Assembly: GCA_943912835.1 (NCBI GenBank)
Contig: CALTVJ010000067.1
Span: forward strand, 1 to 8,112
DNA: 8,112 bases
Direction: 5' to 3'
Source: an uncultured Porphyromonas sp.
GTDB taxonomy: Bacteria; Bacteroidota; Bacteroidia; Bacteroidales; Porphyromonadaceae
Below are positions 1-5,275 of this stretch, in pieces (position 1 is the stretch's first letter; each line of letters begins with the position of its first letter). The notes under the pieces were generated by a model, which was not told the origin of the DNA, ran no database searches, and worked only from the letters and a program-made list of their open reading frames with translations. A program made the translations under genes and the position numbers.

Positions 1-1243
1 TAGCGTCCAAATACTCTGCGAGTAAGGTGCCAGAGAGGATAGCTGAGATGTAATTGCTCTTGCCCGTGCCTTCTCCGCCTGTGATGCAGAAAAGATTGTC
101 TTGCGTACAAAGAGGTACACCATTGACCGACACGACAGACTTTGAGGCATCGGGTGGATTGTCGTAATCAATCTCACAAGAACGGAGCATCATCATCGTT
201 TGACCATAGATATCGGCAAACATCTTAGTGAGCAAATCTCTAAAGTCCTCGGCACTATATCCTAGAGCAAAATAATCAGAGATGTCTTTCTCTGTCTTTG
301 AGCCACTAAGAGGCAAACTGAGTTGAAGGACTTTGTAGTCCGAAAGTTGTTCGGTTTGCCTATTGGACTCACGTACCCCTGTTTCGTCGGCATCATATAA
401 TAAGATAATGTGTCGAAATCGAAGGCTTAGACTCTCAATGATATTCTCTGGGATTTGAGCCGTTTCGCTATTGAAGCAGATGGCATGGAAGCCATGAGCC
501 GACAAAGAAAGAACGTCTTTTTCGTCTCCCGTAATAAATAGCATATCACCTTTTGTCGGAAGCTGCTCCATACCAAAGCAATAAGGGCTAGGCATTCTCC
601 CGCCATAGAGGAAGCGAAGCTTGGCACTATGAGGACGATAGATCTTGATATAACCACTGCCGACATACGCAAAGATAGGTTCTGTTGGCGTGCTGTTTAG
701 TTCAAAGGGCTTGCCTTCGCCAGAAACACTTTCGTAACGTTTCAAACATCTAACTCGAAACAGATGCAGCGTATCCTCAAAGATGCCATAGTGTGACCAG
801 TAGTTAAGCAGATTGTCATCGAAGGGCTGTAGCTCAAAATCATAAGGACGCTCCTCTGGCTTGTGAGCATAGACTTCTCGTTGAGTATCTTGTTTTGGTA
901 TGGGAACAGTCTGCGTTCTTCTTGGACTTTCACTATTACAAAGGGAATACAAGCCCAAGCTTTGCACAATAGCCTCCATCACTTCGGGGAAACTACTCTT
1001 TACATTTAAGCCCAATAGGGTAGCTACAAACCAAAAGCAATCCCCACAATAAGTGGGGTTGCCATGGTCGTAGAACTTATACACAGACGTCTTCCTGTCA
1101 TAGTAGATATGACAAGAAGCACGCTTATCATCATAGAATGGGCTTCGAAAATTGCGATGCAAGTTAATCTCAAAGCCCAGGTAGTGTGAAAACACATTCA
1201 AGCCTCCTTGCGTAAGGGAAAGAATTTCATTTTTATCAATCAT
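1..1243 (-). CDS. Toprim DNA primase fused to P-loop ATPase/helicase (C-terminus off window)
   Basis: This gene probably primes and unwinds DNA for replication or transfer of the mobile element. Reading leftward from the ATG at 1243 gives 414 uninterrupted codons that run off the window. Residues about 30-75 match a CHC2-primase-like N-terminus (SPFYDDKRAS, then YKFYDHGN and GDCFWFV), but the usual zinc ligands are replaced (S34 and Y37 where Cys and His are expected), so it is probably a zinc-less variant. A Toprim domain follows: GDEKDVLSL around E241, LLYDADETG with D284 and D286, and KDISDYF at 318-324. Residues 389-396 (GGEGTGKS) are a Walker A motif opening a RecA/DnaB-like ATPase domain cut by the edge. 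The start lies 5 bases after the stop of the upstream HTH gene, so they form an operon. Phage and NBU-type elements carry similar proteins. The domain calls come from motifs read by eye; the exact family is inferred. Confidence 0.8.
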   Translation of the reverse strand, partial: MIDKNEILSLTQGGLNVFSHYLGFEINLHRNFRSPFYDDKRASCHIYYDRKTSVYKFYDHGNPTYCGDCFWFVATLLGLNVKSSFPEVMEAIVQSLGLYSLCNSESPRRTQTVPIPKQDTQREVYAHKPEERPYDFELQPFDDNLLNYWSHYGIFEDTLHLFRVRCLKRYESVSGEGKPFELNSTPTEPIFAYVGSGYIKIYRPHSAKLRFLYGGRMPSPYCFGMEQLPTKGDMLFITGDEKDVLSLSAHGFHAICFNSETAQIPENIIESLSLRFRHIILLYDADETGVRESNRQTEQLSDYKVLQLSLPLSGSKTEKDISDYFALGYSAEDFRDLLTKMFADIYGQTMMMLRSCEIDYDNPPDASKSVVSVNGVPLCTQDNLFCITGGEGTGKSNYISAILSGTLLAEYLDA

Positions 1244-1248
1244 AGTTC

Positions 1249-1620
1249 TTAAACCTTGGGGTGAACACAGGAATTGATGATGAGATTGTCCTTAAATCGG
1301 TTCATACGACCGATTAAATCTCCATTTCGGACACCAGACACACGTAGGCGATTGCATTTTAGGGCGATGAGGATTGATTTGAAAGAATACCTCACCTCTC
1401 CACTCTCGGTATAGCGATACCGAATTAGATTTCTCTTTCGCCAACGATACAGTGTTGAGTCGGAAATCATCAATGTCTCAACAAGATCTTGGGTAGACAT
1501 CTCTAGTTCTTCGTCGATGTCTTGCAATAAGTGGCCTGTACGCTCCACATATTGCTCAATACGATTGAGCCGGTCTATCAACTCTTGATAGGCTTGACTT
1601 TCCATAGCAATTAGGTCCAT
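1249..1620 (-). CDS. Helix-turn-helix (excisionase/MerR-like) DNA-binding protein
   Basis: The product is a 123-residue small DNA-binding protein. Residues 1-40 are rich in Glu, Leu and Ile with heptad-like spacing (IDRLNRIEQYVERTGHLLQ), suggesting a short coiled coil for dimerisation. Residues about 41-95 look like a winged HTH of the excisionase/MerR type: STQDLVETLMISDSTLYRWRKRNLI, then a wing RYRYTESGEVRYSFKSIL. The basic tail (about 96-123) is unassigned. Proteins with this plan occur beside integrases and primases in many Bacteroidota mobile elements, where they act as excision factors or regulators; that role is inferred here. The ATG at 1620 overlaps the end of the XRE gene by 10 bases, suggesting coupled translation. 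An alternative ATG at 1605 (residue 6) would remove the overlap. The stop is 5 bases before the primase start. Confidence 0.75.
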   Translation of the reverse strand: MDLIAMESQAYQELIDRLNRIEQYVERTGHLLQDIDEELEMSTQDLVETLMISDSTLYRWRKRNLIRYRYTESGEVRYSFKSILIALKCNRLRVSGVRNGDLIGRMNRFKDNLIINSCVHPKV

Positions 1621-1958
1621 TTGCGTAAACGTTTAGATTCGATTGTTACATCCACTCCGAGGTCGCCTACGACCTTCATGATAGTATCGTAAGCCTCCTT
1701 GGAGTATACTTCAAGTTTGATTTCAGCAATAGGGCGAGGCTCTTCAATCTCTTCACTTGCAAGAATTGCATCGGCGATACTAGACGAAAAGCCTAGAAAT
1801 TCAACATATCGTTCGAGACGAGCAATAGATGGTTGCACCTCGCCTTTTTCCCAGCGAGACACACTACTTGATGAAACTCCTAGTTTTTCAGCTACATACT
1901 CTTGTGTGTAGTTGAGTTTGAGTCTTCCTTGTTTGAGAAACTCTGATAACTTGCTCAT
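1611..1958 (-). CDS. XRE-family transcriptional regulator
   Basis: The product is a 115-residue regulator with an N-terminal Cro/C1-type HTH at about residues 5-60. The motif TQEYVAEKLGVSSSSVSRWEKGEVQPS is the canonical XRE recognition segment (T-Q at helix start, VS-RWE-G at the recognition helix), written here as two runs: TQEYVAEKLGVSS and SSVSRWEKGEVQPS. The C-terminal half is acidic then basic (EEIEEPRP, ending ESKRLRKWT) and has no domain I recognise. I chose the ATG at 1958 because the HTH begins naturally there; an in-frame ATG at 2018 would add 20 residues (starting MEKLACSG) with no HTH similarity. It is the first gene of the leftward HTH/primase operon. Five ATGCAA boxes lie just upstream, so autoregulation and control of the mobile-element operon are likely. 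The family call is firm; the regulatory target is inferred. Confidence 0.85.
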   Translation of the reverse strand: MSKLSEFLKQGRLKLNYTQEYVAEKLGVSSSSVSRWEKGEVQPSIARLERYVEFLGFSSSIADAILASEEIEEPRPIAEIKLEVYSKEAYDTIMKVVGDLGVDVTIESKRLRKWT

Positions 1959-1963
1959 AATGG

Positions 1964-1995
1964 TAAAGTTATTACGACATCTTGGCAAGAGCAAC
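1964..1995 (-). promoter_or_regulatory. Possible Bacteroidota promoter of the XRE operon (weak)
   Basis: On the minus strand GTTG (1995-1992) and TAACTTTA (1971-1964) are 20 bases apart, close to TTTG-N20-TAnnTTTG, with one mismatch in each box; the usually conserved last G of the -7 box is an A. Transcription would start at about 1958, on the XRE ATG, implying a leaderless mRNA. The match is imperfect and a promoter farther upstream is possible. Confidence 0.25.
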
Positions 1996-2002
1996 CCACT
2001 AC

Positions 2003-2071
2003 ATGCAAGTTTTTCCACCTAATGCAAATCGTCTTGCATCAGATGCAAATTGATATTAGTAGTGGATGCAA
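2003..2071. promoter_or_regulatory. Cluster of five ATGCAA boxes, likely operator
   Basis: ATGCAA occurs at 2003, 2022, 2043 and 2066 on the plus strand, and inverted (TTGCAT) at 2034. The boxes at 2034 and 2043 form a perfect inverted repeat with a 3-base spacer (TTGCAT-CAG-ATGCAA). The boxes at 2022 and 2034 form another with a 6-base spacer. The cluster lies directly upstream of the XRE gene, the usual place for its operators. That this XRE protein binds them is inference. Confidence 0.5.
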
Positions 2072-2300
2072 TAGGTTTCGTATAAAATAATGTAATACAT
2101 GCTTTCTTGACACTATTTTTCATCGAAAATTTTGAAACAGAGCAGTATATAATAACAACTAAGGAGTTTTAGAACGATAAATCGGAATAATCCAACAAAA
2201 CAAAGCTTCTTTGTCTTTGAGAATGTTTGATGCTCGAAATTCTATCGGCATCCCAACAAGAGCGTGAACTCCTCAGCTTTGCAGATCACCCAAAAAACAA
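2072..2300. other. Gene-poor A/T-rich stretch inside mobile-element end
   Basis: I see no convincing gene, RNA or repeat here apart from the start of the doubtful small ORF at 2230. The stretch is A/T-rich. TTGACA at 2107 and TATAAT at 2147 occur but are not spaced as a promoter, and that consensus is not used by the Bacteroidota housekeeping sigma factor. Confidence 0.5.
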
Positions 2301-2400
2301 CTACACACAAAGGACTCCAGTGCACGGTGCAAGACCCTTTATATATAAGGTCTTGCACCGTGCACTGGCGAGTGTAGCAGTAAAAAGTATAAATAATTAA
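2230..2400 (+). CDS. Doubtful small ORF across the hairpin (56 codons)
   Basis: An ATG at 2230 opens 56 codons ending in TAA at 2400. The product begins MLEILSASQQERELLSFAD and contains VHGARPFIYKVLHRAL where the ORF crosses both arms of the large inverted repeat. I recognise no family. An in-frame stop sits four codons before the ATG (TGA at 2218), so it is not the tail of a longer frame. No good promoter lies in front, and a frame kept open through a perfect palindrome can be chance. It is listed because it is the longest plus-strand frame in an otherwise unexplained stretch and its N-terminal half looks soluble and helical. It is more likely non-coding than coding. Confidence 0.15.
   Translation: MLEILSASQQERELLSFADHPKNNYTQRTPVHGARPFIYKVLHRALASVAVKSINN
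2301..2377. repeat. Large hairpin: perfect 20-bp inverted repeat with outer stem
   Basis: The arms at 2317-2336 (ccagtgcacggtgcaagacc) and 2349-2368 are perfect reverse complements of 20 bases around a 12-base A/T-rich centre that can itself mostly pair. A further 6-bp outer stem is possible (CTACAC at 2301-2306 with GTGTAG at 2372-2377). Each arm also holds a smaller palindrome, TGCAC-G-GTGCA. No U-run follows either arm, so it does not look like an intrinsic terminator. Candidate roles are a replication or transfer origin, a recombination or regulator site, or a structured RNA; the sequence does not decide. Confidence 0.85.
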
Positions 2401-2410
2401 GAAGCAAAGG

Positions 2411-2442
2411 TTTGGAGGTACGTCCATTTTTATATACCTTTG
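2411..2442 (+). promoter_or_regulatory. Consensus Bacteroidota promoter pointing outward
   Basis: TTTG at 2411-2414, a 20-base spacer and TACCTTTG at 2435-2442 match TTTG-N20-TAnnTTTG exactly. Transcription would start near 2449 and run toward the attachment site. No open reading frame of useful length follows (the first ATG at 2454 stops after seven codons), so the product may be a small RNA ending at the 2662-2697 hairpin. It may instead be a promoter that serves a gene only when the element is circular. Confidence 0.6.
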
Positions 2443-2480
2443 TACCCAGAAAAATGATGCTTGAAAGAGTTCATTAGGCT

Positions 2481-2532
2481 GTCAAAGTGGTAGTCAACAA
2501 GCAGTCAAATTACTGCTACATAAATGCTACAC
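2481..2532. repeat. Phased short repeats next to the attachment site
   Basis: GTCAA occurs at 2481, 2493 and 2504, then CTGCTACA at 2513 and TGCTACAC at 2525: five short motifs at 9- to 12-base steps, close to one helical turn. The motif CTGCTACAC also appears inverted at 2372-2380 beside the hairpin. The arrangement resembles arm-type binding sites of a tyrosine recombinase or excisionase near attP, which is an inference from position. Confidence 0.35.
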
Positions 2533-2576
2533 AAGGAGAATAGCCCAATTAGTAGATAATTGACATACAACGATTT

Positions 2577-2610
2577 GAGAGGTGTTTGTTCACAAACCTC
2601 TCTCTCCGCA
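2577..2610 (+). other. Probable attachment site: copy of a tRNA-Ser 3' end
   Basis: CCTCTCTCTCCGCA at 2597-2610 reads like the 3' end of a Bacteroidota tRNA-Ser: a TCTCTCC acceptor strand, discriminator G, then non-tRNA sequence. Just upstream GTTC is present but the T-loop and T-stem do not fold properly, so it is a fragment, not a working tRNA. A short hairpin (GAGAGG/CCTCTC with TTTG/CAAA, 2577-2602) includes its start. Integration into tRNA 3' ends is well known (NBU2 uses tRNA-Ser), and the orientation fits: in the plus direction the order would be intact tRNA, element, then this 3' copy. The intact tRNA should lie left of this window. Confidence 0.45.
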
Positions 2611-2661
2611 ATAAACCTTGAAAATTAAGTATTTACAAACAAGGTACACGAATTTGTACAC

Positions 2662-2697
2662 AAAAGCACTTCAAAAATAACATTTTGAAGTGCTTTT
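2662..2697. terminator. Bidirectional intrinsic terminator
   Basis: The arms aaaagcacttcaaaa (2662-2676) and its exact complement (2683-2697) form a 15-bp perfect stem with a 6-base loop. The A-run before and T-run after make it usable in both directions. Reading right it would end transcripts from the promoter at 2411, or from the tRNA-Ser gene originally upstream. Reading left it would end the disrupted gene at 2750-3199. Confidence 0.85.
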
Positions 2698-2749
2698 CTC
2701 ATTAAGAGCATAGCCATATATCGTTTATCATCGTATACAGACCTACTAT

Positions 2750-3199
2750 TCATCGCTTCACGAACCCACTAAGAATTTTCTTAATCCAATTGATTATTGG
2801 GATTCGTTTAAGATAGAGTATACCAGTGAGCAATACAAGAGACAGATAAAAATGTATCTCCATTTATAAGGGTCGGGAGCTGGGCTTATTTGTTTGTTTT
2901 GTTTGAAGGTTGTTTTCCGAGTCGAAACGGCTTGCTGTTGCTCTTTACCCTTTTTGCTTTCTTGGTGTTCTCCTTTGTTTTTCGTTTTTTTTCTCTATTG
3001 ATGTTTGCCTAATTGATTTAATTCTGCTCCCTCGAATACCAGAGATGCCAAAATCACCAGAAGTATTTATGGATATGGTTTCAATTACACCTTCCCCAAT
3101 GCTATCTGATGGGAAAAAATCTATCTTTGTTATAACAACTCTTTCATTTCTAGTTTGTGTTGTATCTATATAGCGATTTTCTTTAATGTCTTGACTCAT
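2750..3199 (-). pseudogene. Frame-disrupted gene for a small membrane-anchored protein, unknown function
   Basis: Three overlapping minus-strand frames join into what looks like one protein of about 149 residues. The first frame starts at the ATG at 3199 (MSQDIKENRYIDTTQTRNER), continues through a Ser/Ile/Gly-rich beta-like stretch, and reaches a basic segment (SIEKKNEK). After an A8 run (plus-strand T8 at 2985-2992) the sense continues in the next frame: Lys/Gln-rich linker, then PAPDPYKWRYIFI. Near a T5 run (plus-strand A5 at 2848-2852) it returns to the first frame: LSLVLLTGILYLKRIPI, then INWIKKILSGFVKR and TGA at 2752-2750. The end resembles a single transmembrane helix followed by a basic tail. 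Similar tails occur in small phage or mobile-element proteins of Bacteroidota, from memory only. Two shifts that cancel suggest decay or sequencing errors at homopolymers. The three short frames could also be unrelated. Confidence 0.45.
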
Positions 3200-3269
3200 T
3201 AGTGTCCTAAAAAAATAGAAATAGTAAAGAGATTTGTATAAAGATTACGGAAAAAAGTCGCTTAATAAT

Positions 3270-3301
3270 GATGCTTTTTACAGACGATATTATTAACTTT
3301 G
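3270..3301 (+). promoter_or_regulatory. Likely mutAB promoter
   Basis: TAACTTTG at 3294-3301 matches the Bacteroidota -7 box exactly. Twenty bases upstream, GATG at 3270-3273 is only a partial -33 box. Transcription would start near 3308, leaving a leader of about 100 A/T-rich bases before mutA. I see no cobalamin riboswitch or strong hairpin in that leader. The rest of 3200-3406 holds nothing else I can name. Confidence 0.5.
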
Positions 3302-3406
3302 CGATATGTAAATCAATGGTCTTCAAATTGCCTATAATCAGGGCATAATAAATTGACCTACAGATTATGTTAATAGAGAATAAATTTCACTAAATTATTA
3401 TAGAAC

Positions 3407-5266
3407 ATGGCAAACCAGAAGGAAAGGCTACTGACTGAATTTGCTCCTGTTTCGACACAGGAGTGGATGGACAAAATTACAGCCGACTTGAAGGGTGCAG
3501 ACTTTGCGAAAAAACTCGTATGGCGCACCAATGAAGGCTTCAACGTAAATCCATTCTATCGTCAGGAAGACCTTCAGGGGTTAACTACCCCACACGTCCT
3601 CCCCGCAGAGTATCCTTATGTACGTAGCACGCGTATGGATAATGAGTGGTTGATACGTCAGGATATCAATGTGGTCGATTTGGAGGCTGCTAATGCTAAA
3701 GCTATTGATGTACTAGGGAAGGGGATTACTTCTCTTGGATTCAAGCTCAAGAAAACACAAATAAATATCGAGAGCTTGCGCACATTGCTCAAAGGTATTT
3801 ATCCAGAGGCAGTAGAGCTCAACTTTACTTGTTGTGTCTCTGTGGCAGTACGTTTGGCAGAAGTGCTAACTGAGTACTATAAGGAACTCGGTGCAGATCT
3901 TGATGCTTGTAAGGGGTCTATTGGATTTGATCCATTTAAGAAGCAACTAGTACGTGGTATTTCTAATCCTCAGTGGATTGAGTCGTGCAAGGCTCTGCTA
4001 GGAGCTATTAAGCCGTTGAAGGGATTCAGTGTGCTTACAGTAAATGCTTTGAACCTAAACAATGCAGGGGCTTTCATCTATCAAGAGTTAGGTTATGCTT
4101 TGGCTTGGGGTGCTGAGTTGTTGGATAAGCTTGTTGAGGCTGGTTATAGCATTCAAGAGGTTACAAGTCGCATCAAGTTTGTGTTTGGTGTAGGTTCTAA
4201 CTACTTCATGGAGATTGCCAAGTTTCGTGCTGCTCGTTGGTTGTGGGCAGAAATCGTTGGAGCTCATGGTGAAGAATATCGTGGTGATGCTGCTAAGATT
4301 CATCAGCAAGCTGTAACATCTACATGGAATAAAACCATTTTTGATGCACACGTTAATTTGCTTCGTACACAAACCGAAGCCATGAGTGCGACTCTCGGTG
4401 GTGTTGACTCATTGACTGTGCAGCCATTTGATGTTACATATCAAGAGGCTGATGATTTCTCTGAGCGTATCGCTCGTAATCAGCAATTACTTCTTAAGGA
4501 AGAGTCGCACTTTGATAAGGTAATTGACCCAGCGGCTGGTTCGTACTACATTGAGTATCTCACAAACTCTATCGCAGAGGAGGCTTGGAAGCTATTCTTG
4601 TCTGTTGAGGAAGAGGGGGGCTTTGCCGCAGCGGTTGAAGCTGGTAGTGTACAAAAGGCTGTTAATGCAAGTAATGCTAAAAGACATGCCAACGTGGCTG
4701 CTCGTAAAGAAATCTTCCTTGGAACGAATCAGTTCCCTAACTTTACTGAGGTGGCTGCTAATAAGATCCAGTTTGCATCGGAAGCTGGTCATGGCTGTGG
4801 TTGTGGTGAGGCGACTATCGAAACGCTTGATTTCTCTCGTGGAGCTAGTGACTTCGAAGACCTTCGTTTGGCAACAGAGCGCAGTGGTAAGGAGGTCAAT
4901 GTATTTATGTTGACCATCGGTAACTTGGCTATGAGATTGGCACGCTCACAATTCTCTTCAAACTTCTTTGCTTGTGCTGGTTACAAGGTTATAGATAATC
5001 TTGGCTTCAAGACCGTCCAAGAAGGTGTGGATGCGGCTCTAGCAGCTAAGGCTGACATTATCGTCCTTTGTTCTAGCGATGATGAGTATGCAGAGTATGC
5101 TCCTGAGGCTTACAAGTATTTGTCAGGTCGTGCACAATTCGTTGTTGCTGGTGCTCCTGCTTGTATGGAAGACCTTAAACAAGAGGGTATAGAGCATTTC
5201 ATCAATGTCAAGAGTAATGTTCTTGAAACGCTCCGTGGCTTTAACCAAGTACTAGGGATTAAATAA
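3407..5266 (+). CDS. mutA: Methylmalonyl-CoA mutase small (beta) subunit MutA
   Basis: MutA is the non-catalytic partner of MutB in the cytosolic heterodimer that interconverts succinyl-CoA and methylmalonyl-CoA, linking the succinate branch to propionate. At 619 residues it has the usual length for Bacteroidota MutA. Residues about 30-440 are the degenerate TIM barrel, with the family motifs SNYFMEIAKFRAARWLW (264-280) and DPAAGSYYIE (374-383). The C-terminal part from about 495 keeps the B12-domain fold, but the expected DxHxxG is gone (IGNLAMR at 504-510), so it should not coordinate cobalamin. In the known Propionibacterium structure the beta subunit is likewise inactive. The linker has an unusual H462-G-C464-G-C466-G motif. 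The ATG at 3407 follows an A/T-rich leader and fits the family N-terminus (LLTEFAPVSTQEW). mutB starts 9 bases after its stop, so the two are co-transcribed. Confidence 0.95.
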   Translation: MANQKERLLTEFAPVSTQEWMDKITADLKGADFAKKLVWRTNEGFNVNPFYRQEDLQGLTTPHVLPAEYPYVRSTRMDNEWLIRQDINVVDLEAANAKAIDVLGKGITSLGFKLKKTQINIESLRTLLKGIYPEAVELNFTCCVSVAVRLAEVLTEYYKELGADLDACKGSIGFDPFKKQLVRGISNPQWIESCKALLGAIKPLKGFSVLTVNALNLNNAGAFIYQELGYALAWGAELLDKLVEAGYSIQEVTSRIKFVFGVGSNYFMEIAKFRAARWLWAEIVGAHGEEYRGDAAKIHQQAVTSTWNKTIFDAHVNLLRTQTEAMSATLGGVDSLTVQPFDVTYQEADDFSERIARNQQLLLKEESHFDKVIDPAAGSYYIEYLTNSIAEEAWKLFLSVEEEGGFAAAVEAGSVQKAVNASNAKRHANVAARKEIFLGTNQFPNFTEVAANKIQFASEAGHGCGCGEATIETLDFSRGASDFEDLRLATERSGKEVNVFMLTIGNLAMRLARSQFSSNFFACAGYKVIDNLGFKTVQEGVDAALAAKADIIVLCSSDDEYAEYAPEAYKYLSGRAQFVVAGAPACMEDLKQEGIEHFINVKSNVLETLRGFNQVLGIK

Positions 5267-5275
5267 TACGTCAAG

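Noticed and set aside
1699..1911. Plus-strand frame of 70 codons
   Set aside because: It is the antisense shadow of the XRE regulator, whose HTH motif is clear.
2107..2152. TTGACA and TATAAT as a sigma-70 promoter
   Set aside because: The boxes are 34 bases apart, not about 17, and the Bacteroidota housekeeping sigma factor uses a different consensus.
2242..2427. Minus-strand frame of 61 codons across the large hairpin
   Set aside because: It is Cys- and Tyr-rich, matches no family I know, has no upstream promoter, and lies across a palindrome that keeps both strands open.
2534..2610. A complete tRNA from GGAGAAT to the CTCTCC end
   Set aside because: The first five acceptor bases pair and a D-loop-like ATTAGTAG is present, but the D-stem, anticodon arm and T-arm do not fold and the T-loop lacks the conserved A. 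Only the 3' end is tRNA-like.
1..2610. A new defence system in the mobile element
   Set aside because: The visible genes are regulators and a primase-ATPase with ordinary mobile-element roles; no effector, nuclease or toxin pair is present in this window.
2910..3173. Plus-strand frame of 87 codons, hydrophobic at its start
   Set aside because: It is the complement of the minus-strand gene remnant at 2750-3199, and the hydrophobicity comes from poly-T opposite Lys codons.
3200..3406. Cobalamin riboswitch upstream of mutAB
   Set aside because: The B12 enzyme made it worth checking, but the leader is only about 100 A/T-rich bases and I see no B12-box-like sequence or the needed helices.
4088..4372. 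Minus-strand and alternate-frame ORFs inside mutA and mutB (for example 4088-4372, 4524-4913, 6977-7318)
   Set aside because: They overlap strongly conserved mutase coding sequence and are frame shadows.
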